A program made the position numbers and the translations under genes. Below, one piece after another: positions 35,384 to 47,245 of a DNA stretch of 64,000 nt. Numbering within the stretch: the stretch's first letter is position 1; every line of letters starts with the position of its first letter. A model generated the notes under the pieces. That model saw nothing but the letters and a program-made list of their open reading frames with translations, was not told the origin of the DNA and ran no database searches. Source of the stretch: Pseudocercospora fijiensis CIRAD86 (taxonomy: Eukaryota > Ascomycota > Dothideomycetes > Mycosphaerellales > Mycosphaerellaceae); assembly GCF_000340215.1 (NCBI RefSeq), contig NW_006921539.1, positions 2,694,056-2,758,055 on the forward strand, in the 5' to 3' direction.

Positions 35384-37594
35384 TTAATAAGGCTAGCTAA
35401 TGCCCTATTAATATATCCTTAGAACGTAGTAGGGGCATTAGTAAGCCTAAAAGGCATTACCTTATACTCGAAGTACCCGTACCGCGTACGGAACGTAGTC
35501 TTCTACTCGTCGCCTCGCTTAATACGGATGCGGTAATATATATCCTAAAGGTCTAAGGACGTATACTATTTAGCGTCCTTAAGCCTATTAAGCGTTTCGC
35601 TAATAAAAGGTAGGGGGTAACGATTTTTAATAGTAATCTCGTTTAGCCCCCTATAATCGACGTAGAGTCTTAGACTACTATCCTTCTTTAGTACGAATAG
35701 GATTAGCGTACCTGCCTCGCTTATACTAAGCTAGATCTAATTATTCTCTAAGGCTAAGCTTAGGTAATTACGAAGGTCGCTAAGCTCTCTTTCTAAAGAA
35801 TAGTAGAAAGGTTTATAAAGCGGCTTTGTTCCGGGGATTAGGTCGATCGTATACTCTACGTCTTCGGGGAGCTTACGTTGCGCTTCGGGCGTTATAGTAA
35901 AGACGTCTTCGAAGTCTTTAAATTCTTCTAGTAAGGAGGAACCCTTAGCGATATCGCGGAGCTAGCGAGCGCTAATCGTATATACGTATAGAGCGTTATA
36001 TATATCCTTCTAGAATTCCTATAGTTCCCGTATACGTATCGTACGCGCTATAGCTTCGTTCCTATAGGTCTAGGCATCCGTCGAGCTATCGACGATTACC
36101 TTTTAATCGCGCCTCTAAGGCCTACTAAGAATAATATTAGGGAGGGGTATCTCGAAAGCGTAGAACACTCCGGTAGTAATGCGTTCTTAGCCTATAGAGT
36201 CGGCGATCTATAAGCGTAAATAATACGCTCCGTAGTAGTATCCTCGGTCGCCCTAGAAACTATCGGCACTAGGTAGTATAGCGTTAACAATCCGCTAAGG
36301 CTAGTATCGTAGAACGAATTCTTAAGATACTACATTAATATTAGTAGTATTATCTAATAAGCATTCGACGGACACTTCCCCTTCTTACGTAACGATTGCT
36401 CCTCGTACGCGTCCTATAGGTACTACTACTACTAAGCTACTTAGTTAAGATTCCGTACCTATCCCTAGCTCTTAGGAGGTACCTTATCTTTTCCCTTAGC
36501 CTTCGGGTCGTTCTTCTTTTCCTTAGCGTTAGCGGCGACCTTACGTACTATAGGGTTATCGTCTTTCTAGAGGTAGCGGTTAGGGTATATATTCTTATAA
36601 TAGCCTTTCTAGCGATAGCTATAATATTCGACCTTACTAATATCGTACCCGCCTTACGAGTTATCGTTCTTCGAATGCTTCCCGCCTACTCCGCGGTCGC
36701 GATTTAACTACAGCTTACGGGCGTTACTATTAGATCGACGCTTCTTACCTTTACTACCTCCGGTTTTATCGTAGTTACGATCCTTGCGTTTACTAGACGG
36801 CTTATTAGAGGTCTCGATATGCGTCGCAAGCTCTACGAGTTCGTAATACATCGTTAGCACCGTATAGTATTTAATAATCGCGCTGCGAATCGCCGGCTAG
36901 AGTTTAATAAGGAGATAGCGGATCCTATACTCCTCGCTATAGTCGCTAAGTTAATCTTCGAGCACTACGAGCTTAAGGGTAAAGCTTTAGACTAACTGTC
37001 CCTTACGCTAACGGGCCGCCTTATACTCGAGGGTTACGTCTAGTATACGGTTTATAGGGTCCCCGACGTAGTCCCGATAGAAGGTTTTAAAGTCCTAGTA
37101 GGTATAATTCTGTAGGTCCTTAAGGCTGTTTTTATTGTACTATCGCTCCTACGTATCGCTTACGAGGTATATAATACTATAAAGTACCTTGCTTTCGTCC
37201 GTATAATAGATAGCTCCGGATAGTATAAAGGTAATAGAAAGTTCTCGAAGGAATCGCCTCGACTCCTTAATTATATCGCCTTTAAAGGGCTTAGGTTCCT
37301 TTAGGCGAGGCTTAATAGCCGCAAGACTAGCGACTACGTAGCTTATACTAGGTATAGTAGCTACGCTTAGCGCACTTTTAGAAAGAGATAGTCGATACGA
37401 GACAGATTTAGCTCTCTAGGATTTAGGCCTCTAAATCGACTTATTAGCTAATTCTTCCTTGTCCTCGTCCTCGTCGTCGTCTAGGGATAGGGTCCTTATA
37501 GGACCCTCGCCGGCGGTACCGCTACTCGGAGCTAGCGTATCGCCTACGTCCCTAAGGGCACGAAGACGCGTATTCTCTCGCTAGCTTCTTAAGC
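35384..37594 (-). pseudogene. Chromovirus gag, protease and RT N-terminal half
   Basis: Reverse-strand continuation of the host retrotransposon. From the transposon border upward: RT blocks [42 protein letters not shown] and LILFVLKKD (35,400-35,740), then a protease region, then gag. A zinc-knuckle-like segment near 36,680-36,600 reads EYYSYR*KGYYKNIYP, where the Cys and His of a CCHC box appear as Tyr, as RIP of TGC and CAC would produce. It ends at the second assembly gap. The nearby basic and Ser-rich region (37,594-37,300) is gag N-terminal. Confidence 0.8.
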
Positions 37595-37694
37595 NNNNNN
37601 NNNNNNNNNNNNNNNNNNNNNNNNNNNNNNNNNNNNNNNNNNNNNNNNNNNNNNNNNNNNNNNNNNNNNNNNNNNNNNNNNNNNNNNNNNNNNN
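37595..37694. other. Assembly gap (100 N)
   Basis: Exactly 100 N within the gag region of the chromovirus; true length unknown. Confidence 0.99.
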
Positions 37695-37802
37695 GCGCTC
37701 CTATATTTATTCTATGCGTTTCCCGCGCCCGGCGCGTTCGGATCGCTTGCGTTTATCTTTCGGGATTCTATAGGCCGCTACGAAGGGTAGACGGTTTAGA
37801 AC

Positions 37803-38118
37803 TATAAGAAAATAGATATATAGCAACGTATAGAATACCCTCTACTAATCGCCGTAGTAGAAAGTAGAACTAAACCGTACCTTTCTTAGAACAGGGCAGA
37901 GCGTTTACTATTAACTAGGCTACGTATAGATAGTATATATACCGAGCCGGTAACCGAGTATATAATATATCCGTATAAGCGACCGAGCTTTTCCGCGTAT
38001 ACGCTAAGCAGGCTTTACGCTAGCGAGACAGCACCGTAGTGTACGTAATAACATTATATAATTGTTATATAGGCTTGCTAAGGCATAATAGGAGACTTTA
38101 CTTGCTTAGGTTCTTATA
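37803..38118 (-). repeat. LTR, right copy (5' LTR in the sense of the element)
   Basis: Direct copy of 11,280-11,588, followed by the ATAAC duplication at 38,119-38,123. Its first bases are TATAAG instead of TGTAAG, a RIP change that removes the canonical TG end. Confidence 0.92.
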
Positions 38119-38123
38119 ATAAC

Positions 38124-41100
38124 CTTAGTTTTTATACTTTCCGGCTCTTAGTAAGGGCTCTAACCTCGCGTATCTACGTATATCTATACTATTGCTATTG
38201 CTATTGCTATATCGTATCTAATATAGCTTCGAATATTAAGTTGTCGAAAAAGAAGATAACTAAGACTAAATAAGCTATCTTATAACAAGGTCTATAGGCC
38301 CTAAACAGGCTTCAAACTAGCCTACGATATACTCTAGGCGTATCGCAAAACTAGCGGTTTAACTACGCTTAATAGCGCTATTAAAATACGTATATATACT
38401 AGAAGTGAGATTGCAAAGCGTATCCTCGAGTATAGAGCCCTTCTTACTGCTTCCGCGAACAATCAGAGACGAAGGGAAGACAGTTAAGAAGGAAGGGAGG
38501 ACGAATAGAAAGCACTATATACTAGGGCAGAGGAGGTACTAAAGGCGGAAGATAGAAGAACCCCTAAGAGGGCATATAGAATAATAATCTTAGAACTCCT
38601 TAGAGGACTGAAAGCAATCTACAACTAGGTAAGCTACGTAATTACAAAGGTAGCTAATACAGTCGTAGCAAAGATTACGAAGAAACAATAGGAGATAAGC
38701 CTAAACTACTATACCTAGGCAGCAGTAGCTAGTTAGGAGGCGCTAAAACCCCCGAGGATAGTAGTTAGAGTCTATATTACGGACCTATAGGAGCAAAAGG
38801 AAATCTAAGGACTTATAGGGAAAGAGATTATAGAAAGAATTGTAGTTAAAGAGGTAATTAGGGCTAGGAACGAAGGTAAAGGGGTAATTAAGCTGTTTAT
38901 AGTATAAGAGCAGGACAAAAAGAAGCTAGAAATACAAAAAGAATAGACAACTAAGATAGGGAAAACAGTAAAGGTCTCCTAATAGCAATTTATAATTATA
39001 GCCTATAGTATAATAAGAAGCTTTAAGGAAGAACAGGATATTAAGAGCCTATAGAGACAAAACTAAGCTATATACTTAGGCCTAAAGATTATAAAAGTAG
39101 CATAGATTAAGAGGAAAATCGAAGAGACTAAGAAGCAGTCTTCCCTAATTATCTAGGTAGGGAGTGTAGAGCAAGCCAATATAGTACTAGACTAGGGGTT
39201 GTTCTAGGACTTTAAAAGATTGGAAACAGAGATATATAGAAGCAACTATAGGATAATACAGTGCTTTAAATGTTAACACTATAGACACTTAGCAGCTAAG
39301 TATATAAAGACAACTAATACCTACTCCTATTGTATAGGGGATTACTAGGTTAAAGAATACAAAGCATATAAGGGAGAAGCAAGATATGCATACTACACTA
39401 AAAGACACCCCTCTTAGGCGAAGGAATGCCTAGTAAGAATACAGGCAGCGAGGAAGGCAAAGGAGGCTAGAATTAATATACTAAAAAGATATACAACAAG
39501 CTAGGGCAGCTAGGTATAGAAGCAACCTAGCTAAGTGCTATAAAAGAGGTCTAGGCAAGATAATAGGTTTACATTCAGGGCCTTACTAGCATAAGAGAGT
39601 CACTAGCAATTAGGGAGACTAAGATACCTTAATATTATAGGAAAGGAAGCAGGGTAGACAAAGCTTAGTCAAATGTTAGTCCAAAGTTAGGGAAGACTAA
39701 AGGAAAACTTATAGGGAAATAATATAGATAAAACCTAATAAATATTGCAATATTACTAAACATTATATAGTACAATGTTAACAAGAGCAAAGATAAGGTA
39801 CAGAGGAGCTTCCTTTAAGTACTAAACCTAAAAGAACATTATATTATTACAATCTAAGAGCCCTAGCTTAACCTATATACAAAGAGACTAGCAATAGTCA
39901 AAGACCTAAGATACTACCTAATTATCTACAACTAGGGAGCCCTAAGGATATGTATCTATATTAGTAAGGAGATAGATATAGAAACCTAGTAGGCTATACT
40001 ATAGGAGGATAGGGACCTAATATTAGTTTAAGTAGAGACATCCTAAGGTACACTCTAAGTCTACTATATATACAACCTACTACTAGACTTAAGAAGCAGT
40101 ACCTAACTAAAAACCCTAGAAAGACTACCTAGAGTTATCTAGGGGAACACCTACTAAATCCTACTTAGGGATTTCAACCTCTACTACCCCCTCTAGGGCT
40201 TAGACTTTACCCTAGCTTACTACTTCCTAGTAGGAAGACTAATTAATATACTAGAGAGGGAAGGAATAGAAATTGTTACCCTAAAGGGACTAATTACTTA
40301 GAAGGTAAGAGGAAGTAGTAGCATACTAGACCTATACTTTGCATTATATTAGATTAGGAATAGGATTACAAGATGCAGGGTTAACTAGGAACTAGAAGAA
40401 TTATTAGACTACTTCCCGGTACAGATTGAGCTAAATATCTAAGCTAATTAGGAAAGGGAACTAGAGGAGAAGCTTAACTAGAAAGGTGCCTAATAGGGCA
40501 GGATTAGGGAGGAACTAGAAAGAGACCTAAAACTAGAGGAACTCTTAACAAAGTACCTACTAAGGCTAGAGGATATTAACAAGGCAGTAGAAGAACTAAT
40601 AGGAATCCTAAAATAGGTAGCTAGAAAGCATATCCTAGTAAAGAAACATTTACTATACTAGCAACTATACTAGACTAGTAAGTGTATAAGGAAGGTTAAA
40701 GTAGTAAGGAAGGCTAGGAGGCAGTAGATACAAACCTATACCTAGGAAGTATAGGATAACTATAACAAAGCCTACTAGGAAAAGAAGATCTAGATTAAGA
40801 AAGATAAGATATAAGAATAGAGATCTATAATAGGAATAATTACAAAGAAACTAGAGGAGATATAGAGGATAGCTAAATAGGCAAGGAGACCTAAATAGGA
40901 CAAGGATATACTACTACAATTCCCGGACATTATAGACTAATAAGGACAAAAGCAGACTACAATAGAAGGGAAAGTAAGAGCCCTAGGCTAACACTTCTTC
41001 TATAGAAAAGTACAAGCAGACCTATTAGACATAAAGGAGAAAGAACAAGAGACTCTACTACTAGGCACACTAAGGGACACCTAGGTTAAACCTGAAACTA

Positions 41101-43322
41101 TTAAAAGGATCCTAAAGAAAATTCCAGGCAATAAGGTACTAGGAGAAAACAAGATCTATAACAAACTTCTAAAAGCATATAGGAAGGAGCTAGCCCTAGC
41201 ACTAGCTAATATCTTTTTATAAAGCCTAGCACTAGGACACTACCTAAGACTATTTAGGAAGTCCCTAATAGTAGTGCTAAGGAAGCCCTAGAAGGAAGAC
41301 TATATACAGCTTAAGGCCTATAGACTAATAGCCCTACTTAATACAATAGGCAAGGTACTAGAAAAAATTATCGCTAAAAGGCTAACAACCTTTGCCGAGG
41401 AGAGGAACATCCTTCCTAAAGGCTAGATAGAAGGAAGAAAGAAGAGGTCAATACTAACAGCTATAGAACTAATTATAGAATAGATTAAATATATCTAGCA
41501 CTATAGTTAAAACTAGGTAGCAACCCTCCTCTCCCTTAATATCTTAGGAGCCTTTAATAATGTCTCCTATAAAAGGCTCCTATATATACTTAAATAGAAA
41601 GCTATACTAAACTAGATAGTCTAATTTATCTAGTCCTTCCTACAGGAAAGATCAATATAGCTTATTCTAGGCAAATTCAAATCAGACCTAATACTAACTA
41701 AAAAGGGAATCCCCTAAGGATTAATACTCTCCCTAATCCTCTTCCTTATCTTTATAGCAGACCTACTCCTACTCCTAGAATCAAAAAACACATTAGTATT
41801 AGGGTTTATAGATGATATAAACATCCTAGCCTAGTTTAAGACAACAGAAACCAACTATAAGATCCTAGAAGAGAAGTACTAGGAGTATAAAAAATAGGTA
41901 AGGAGGTATAGAGCAAAATTCGCCCTAGAAAAGTACTAGCTTATCTACTTTAGCAAGGCTAAATCAACCTATAATATAAAGCAATTAATTACTATCTAAG
42001 GCTTTGAAACCTAACTATTAGCAGAGCTTAGGGTACTAGGGATCTAGCTAGATCTAAAACTAAATTAGGGACTATAAGTAAAGAAGGCGAAGTAGAGGGC
42101 AGATACTAATATACAATCTATTAATAGGCTTACAGCCTCTATATAGGGGGCTACATTCGAGAAAGCTAAAGTTATATATAAAGCAATTGTTAAGCTAGCA
42201 ATGCTATATAGAGTATAGATATAGACAGCCTAGGAGAAAACACTAAAGAGGATTAAGCAACTAGTTAGTAGGTCCTAAACCTAAAGCCTAAAGAAAATCC
42301 TAGGAGCATATAAAACTATATTAACAAGGGTAGTAGAAATAGAATTAGGGATCCCACTAGTTAAACAATACTTTAAGGGACTAAGACACTAATATATAGT
42401 AAAGACAATAGAATACCTAGCCTAATAGACTATCTAAAAGGCACTAGATAAGATAAAAGCCTAGTGTATTAGGAATAGGAGGCGAGACAGACTATAAATG
42501 ACTCCCTAGAAAGTTAAAGACCTAGAGCAATATAGAGTCTTAATAAGAGAAATACTAGAGAAAGAGCTTTAGGGACTAAATACAAGGCTAAAGGAAGATA
42601 AGCTAAAGGGAGAGAAACAAAGCCTAGCAGAATCAATTGCTAGATACCTATAGGAGCAGGAATAGAATAAAACATAAGTCAGACTAGGAACCCTAAAGGC
42701 ACTAATCAAATTTAGTTAATATAACTACTAGCTCTATAAGGACCTAAATAGGGCCGAGGCAAGCCTAGCTATCTAAATCAGATCTAAACATATTAGACTT
42801 AGATCTTACCTATTTAGAAGAAACGTCCTAGGAATTAAAAGCAAAGCTTGCTAATATAGCTACCAATCTTAGAACCCTAAGTATATACTGCTAGTCTGCC
42901 CTTAATAGTTAGAAGGCAGAAGTAATTAGAGACTAAAAGCAATAGAAAGGGAATACGACAAGCTAATTTAGAGCAAGGAAGACCTAAAGAGGATAGTAAA
43001 GTGGATTATTAAACAGGGATTCGTATAACAATTCGTACTAATAAGGGAAACTAAGGAGTAGATAAGGAGGAGGGAAGAAGAGGGGGAAAGAAGGGTAGGG
43101 TAGTAGGCAAGGTAGTTAGAGGGTAACAACTATAATACTAGTATACCCTAGAGGAAGGAAAATAAGGAAACGAGGAAGATTAATACTTATAAATAGGATA
43201 GGAGGGAGGTTTTTACTAACTAAGTTAGTTTCCTACCTAAAACAATATATAGAAACAGACCTACATAGGCCGAAAGGCACTACAACAGGCAAATAAAATA
43301 TCTATCTATCTATCTATCTATA
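38124..43322 (+). mobile_element. Tad1-type LINE retrotransposon, RIP-degraded
   Basis: Forward strand. ORF1 (about 38,480-39,700) contains a CCHC knuckle, QCFKC-x4-YRHLAAK, near 39,260. ORF2 begins with an APE-type endonuclease (39,780-40,450; blocks LKEHYIITIQEP and LPRVI*GNTY*ILLRDFN). The LINE reverse transcriptase follows (about 41,090-41,970) with blocks YRLIALLNTIGKVLEKIIAKRL, KKRSILTAIELI and LGFIDDINIL, the last being the catalytic FxDD motif. Sequence then runs to a (TATC)n tail at 43,300-43,322. TAG stops interrupt both ORFs. The 5' limit is uncertain; I place it directly after the LTR target duplication. A target duplication was not found. Confidence 0.8.
43300..43322 (+). repeat. 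(TATC)n microsatellite, LINE 3' tail
   Basis: About six TATC units directly follow AAATAAAA at the end of the LINE. Simple-repeat tails are typical of non-LTR elements without a poly(A) end. Confidence 0.85.
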
Positions 43323-43730
43323 TACTAGAAGTAGATAGCGAGTAGCGAGATTAGGTAGCGTACTATTAATAGCATATTATTAAAAGAGACAGCTATATTA
43401 TGCGTATTATTAGACAATAATATGCTATATATTATCGAAGTATACAGGGCCTAACAATGGCAAAGACGTGATATAGAGATGAGTTCTTTGTCGCTTCCCT
43501 AGTTCCAATCCAGCGAATGAGATGCAGTTTAACTTGCTCAATCATTCGCAGGGCTCCTTGCCAAGCACCAGGATCCTCGTCCTTGGGCCTTCCCGTCCCA
43601 ATCTGCATCCGGGGATGCAACTGCAGGTGGTTGAATGTGGCGTGTGCGATTGAGCAAATATGACTAGATAGATCTTGCTCCATCCACTACCAGACTCAAC
43701 CACGATACGACCGACCCCCTATCCGCAACA
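43323..43730. other. RIP boundary and upstream region of the copper transporter gene
   Basis: TpA-rich sequence continues to about 43,440, then composition changes abruptly to ordinary CpA/TpG content (CCTAACAATGGCAAAG). The part from 43,440 to 43,730 would hold the promoter and 5' UTR of the ctr gene. I see no further gene. Confidence 0.6.
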
Positions 43731-44483
43731 ATGGATCATTCCATGAGCTCGAACATGGCATCTATGACTGGTATGGGAACAATGACTGGCACTGCCACAG
43801 CGTCCGCTGCAGCTGCGACGTCCTCCAGCATGTCGATGGGTGATATGGGTATGGGTGGCGCAAACTCCTGCAAGATCTCGGTGCGTTGACCACGAGGTAA
43901 AATCGACCGTGTTAATCCATTAGCTGACAAGTGAAGATGCTTTGGAATTGGTATACCATCGACGCTTGCTTCCTCGCCAAAAGCTGGCACATCACATCCA
44001 GCGGCATGTTCGCAGGCTCTTGCATCGGCGTGATACTCCTGGTGATGGTTCTCGAGGGGCTGCGGCGAGCTGCAAAAGAGTACGATGCATTCTTGATTCG
44101 CAGTCGTGTCAAAGCAACGCCAGTTCCGATTTCGAACGAAGGGCAAGCCTCGGATAGCGACACCACCAGAAAGGGTCCTACTGCTGTTGCTGTTGCAGAG
44201 CGGCTTCCCGCACGACGAAAGAGCTTCAGGCCGACCATCTTCGAGCAACTAGTTCGGTCACTGCTGCATATGCTTCAATTTGCTGTCGCATACTTCATCA
44301 TGCTTCTTGCAATGTACTTCAATGGGTACATTATCATCTGTATCTTCATTGGCGCTTTCCTCGGAGCCTTTGCCTTCAACTGGACAAGCATCGCATTATC
44401 GTAAGTATGCTCGTCTTCTTGGTGAGCGATGGCTGATCGTATCCAGCAACGACGAACGAGAAATCACTTTCTGCTGTGGGTAG
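43731..44483 (+). CDS. Ctr-family copper transporter
   Basis: Three exons (43,731-43,880; 43,937-44,400; 44,447-44,483) give 216 residues. The introns are 56 and 46 nt, with GT-AG ends and CTGAC/CTGAT branch sites. The Met-rich N-terminus (MDHSMSSNMASMTGMGTM) fits extracellular copper binding. A first membrane helix lies near residues 74-94, and two more lie close together at the C-terminus. The second carries the MxxxM copper-path motif (MLLAM, 172-176) and the third GxxxG (GAFLG, 189-193), both diagnostic of Ctr trimers that import Cu(I). The last exon adds a CC-containing end (REITFCCG), as in other fungal Ctr proteins. Without the last intron the frame would stop two codons after the donor and lose that Cys pair. 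Plasma or vacuolar membrane location cannot be told apart. Confidence 0.9.
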
Positions 44484-45193
44484 ACGTCTTGCGCAATGTT
44501 GCCTGGAAAAGGAGGAGAACTCCACTGGAATTATGGGTTGCGGCCAAGGTTCTTCATGGCTTGAGATGCCTAGAGCCTTGCCAGTATAATTTCCTCGCCA
44601 GCTACATATAGAATTATATTTGGCATTGCCATAATAAAATACTACTGCTTTTCGATTTTGGAGTGCTGACGACTTCGGTGTGCCGAGCACTTCTGTTTCA
44701 ACTTTCTGGAGCTTGAGATCGCCGGGTTAAGCTGAATATGTGCAACTTTCATCCTGGGCACATCTAATAAATATCTCTTGATATTGCGTTTCGCATTGAT
44801 CTTGTTATAGCTTTCATGCGTCCTGAAAAACTATTTCGGTTAGCATTGTCGATTAGCGAACGCACTTTGTCATCTGCACCGTAGTACGGCAGAATGATTC
44901 CAAGTTGGAAGGAACCTTAACCGGACAGGCAAAGTGCTTTATCCGATCCTGCTAACGTCATCGAAAGCAAGAAGCACGATGGCAATTGCATCAATGCTCG
45001 ATCAGCTTGCGGAGAATCGAGCCAATTCGCCGAATCGCTTTATTAAGCAGCATCAGAACTTAAAAGTTTGCAACACCAGCCCAGTATTTATAGAAAGGAC
45101 AGAGAATCGCTAGAAACTGGAAAAAAGAATAGGAAACAAGACAAGAAAGAGTCAAGGACGACGAAATTCTGGCAAAATCAATATACGAACATC
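44484..45193. other. Intergenic region
   Basis: Ordinary composition, no supported gene. It holds the 3' flank of the copper transporter and the promoter of the oxidoreductase. An A-rich purine stretch (45,115-45,165) precedes the latter's ATG. Confidence 0.6.
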
Positions 45194-46319
45194 ATGTCCA
45201 ACCAAGCCGCGTGGATCGACAAGGAGCCAAGCAACCCTCTGAGGGTAAGACATAGCATCCAGATTGTGAAGGCAATGAATACTGACTGCTGGTCTACTTC
45301 AGGTTGGACCAGCCGATATCCCAGTCCCAGGCGATGAAGATATCGTTGTGAAGAACCACGCAATTGCAATTAATCCCGTGGACTGGAAAATCCAGGATTA
45401 CAAGTTCATTGTCCAGAACTGGCCTTTCATTCTGGGGACTGATGTTGCCGGTGAGGTACATGAAGTCGGCAAGAACGTGACCAAATTCAAGAAAGGCGAC
45501 CGAGTGCTCGGGTAAGTACCACCGTGTTTCAGTTCCAAGCATCTCGGTCTCTGACAATGATGCAGCCATGCCATTTCATTAGCAACGCAAAAGCCAGAGG
45601 ACGGAGGGTTTCAGCTGTATACCAGAATCCAGTCGTCTTACGCTGCCAAGCTTCCAGACAGCATTTCGTTTACCGAAGGCGCAGTGCTCCCTCTCGCCAT
45701 TGACACTGCTGGACATGGCCTATATGCCAAGGAGGATGGTTTCTTCGGACTTCCATATCCGTCCTTGGAGCCAAAGTCGATCAATAAGACCATCGTCGTC
45801 TGGGGCGGCTCTTCGTCAGTCGGTGCTCTCGCGGTCCAGCTGGCAATCGCATCCGGCGTCAAAGTAATCGCAGTTGCGAGCAAGCACAATCATGACTTCG
45901 TGAAAAAGCTGGGCGCCAGCGAAGCCATCGACTACAATGATCCGAACGTTGTCGATGATGTGGTGAAGGCTGTCAAGGCTGCCGGCGGCGACTTCATTGG
46001 CGTCTATGATGCCATCTCATTGGAATCATCTTTCAAGCATGTCGTCCCAATCGCCGAGAAGCTTGGTGGCGGTACTGTAGCTACCACGATGGATGGTCCA
46101 GAGAGCAAGCCATCAAGCATCAAGTTTGGAAAAATCTTCGCTATTAATGCTGTGAATCATCCGCTTTGGGAGAAGTACATCACACCTGCGTTGGAGCAGG
46201 GTAAGCTGAAGGCAGTACCAGAGCCGCTAGTCATCGGCAAGGGCCTCGAGAGTGTTCAGAAGGGTATGGACAAGAACAAGGCTGGCGTCAGTGCTAAGAA
46301 GGTCGTGGTCGAGCTCTGA
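45194..46319 (+). CDS. Medium-chain dehydrogenase/reductase, CipB-like zinc-type oxidoreductase
   Basis: Exons 45,194-45,244, 45,303-45,511 and 45,566-46,319 give 337 residues; both introns are GT-AG (58 and 54 nt). The N-terminal GroES-like fold includes INPVDWKIQDY and LGTDVAGEVHEVGKNV. The Rossmann cofactor site is VVWGGSSSVG (G167-G173), followed by KVIAVASKHNHDFVKKLGA, typical of NADPH-dependent quinone or enoyl reductases. The usual catalytic-zinc Cys/His pattern is not evident, so it is probably zinc-free. The family contains CipB and many trans-acting enoyl reductases of secondary metabolism. No biosynthetic cluster surrounds it, so the substrate is unknown. Confidence 0.88.
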
Positions 46320-47245
46320 ACAACTGCCTTTGGAAGCATCGTAGATCAAACTCAATAGAGAATTGATTCATTACGAGCCGAGCTACTGTGTATGATCAGA
46401 TATGGTCCTGTTCCCAGTCTGTGTAGTGTTGAGCGACTCCCAGCAGTCGCGAGGCGCCCATGTGGGATGCATCTCTTTCACCCGCCTTTCGTCTCTTTTT
46501 CATACTGGCTTTTCACGCTTCCACCTCACCTTCTCGTATCTCACGCTTCAGCATCCTGATTCTCGGTCCGTATGGCCACGATCACGGCACAGCCCTTTGA
46601 TCCTCTGCTGAGATGTGACGCGATTCCGACACCTTCGTAAGGAGACATTCGCTTGTGCAAAGCTGTTCTCAACGTGGGACGACAAGGAGACGCGCTATCG
46701 TTCCGTACGCAGGGAATCGCGCTCCATCAGATCGACATTGGTGCAGGAGCTCGATAATTCGGTGTAGGTTTGGTGCTTGGACGCTGGATCGTGCTGGTCG
46801 CATGAGGGAAGAGGCATCACGAAGTTTGCAGGAGCAAGGTCGGGATCGGATCGAGAGCGATCGGGGCAGCGCATGGAGCCAAATGGAGATCCCCATGAGC
46901 ACCGGCTAGTCTTCTGCAATGGAGAGCACTTCCCAAAATGTCTCTATTCCCATCTGGCGGAGGTCAATTGTCAGCCTACACGCGACTAGAAGCTCGGACC
47001 ACCAAGGAGTTCAACATACACCTCGTTGTGGCCGTCGCCTCCCTGGCACATGAGAATACCCGACGAAATGATGCCATATAGCAAGAGCCCGAGCAGCAGG
47101 CTATAGAAGACCTTGCCCAACCTCAAGAATAGCTTACGAAGTGCGCCCCAAGTGCATGTTCCATTTGAGAGGCGTGAAAATGATCTATATACTGTGTAAA
47201 GAAGTCACATGACCCTCAAAACAGGGCTTCTACCTACTACTTTGG
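46320..47245. other. Intergenic region before the tRNA gene
   Basis: Several overlapping open frames at 46,650-46,990 on both strands look like chance: no domain, no consistent codon pattern. On the reverse strand at 47,140-46,987 a frame reads LRKLFLRLGKVFYSLLLGLLLYGIISSG and ends with a stop. This hydrophobic piece could be the last exon of a decayed membrane-protein gene, but no start or upstream exon was found. Confidence 0.4.

Larger units (their letters stand above)
11275..38123 (-). mobile_element. Chromodomain Ty3/Gypsy LTR retrotransposon, interrupted by a nested DNA transposon
   Basis: Two direct copies of a ~310-bp LTR lie at 11,280-11,588 and 37,803-38,118. They begin TGTAAGAA (or TATAAGAA) and end TTCTTATA, and are flanked by the identical 5-bp duplication ATAAC at 11,275-11,279 and 38,119-38,123. 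Internal genes run on the reverse strand: gag with a zinc knuckle near 36,660-36,600, RT split at 35,384 and 15,514, RNase H near 15,060-14,750, integrase, and a chromodomain ending near 12,985. The nested element at 15,517-35,381 accounts for most of the 26.8 kb. Without it and the target duplication the host element is about 7 kb, normal for a chromovirus. All genes carry RIP stops. Confidence 0.9.

Noticed and set aside
38232..38480. Separate DNA-transposon fragment at the start of the LINE
   Set aside because: The stretch has slightly different character from ORF1, but I found no transposase motif or terminal repeat to support a separate element.
44376..44690. Reverse-strand open frame across the copper transporter 3' end
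   Set aside because: Overlaps the last exons of the ctr gene on the other strand and has no recognisable features.
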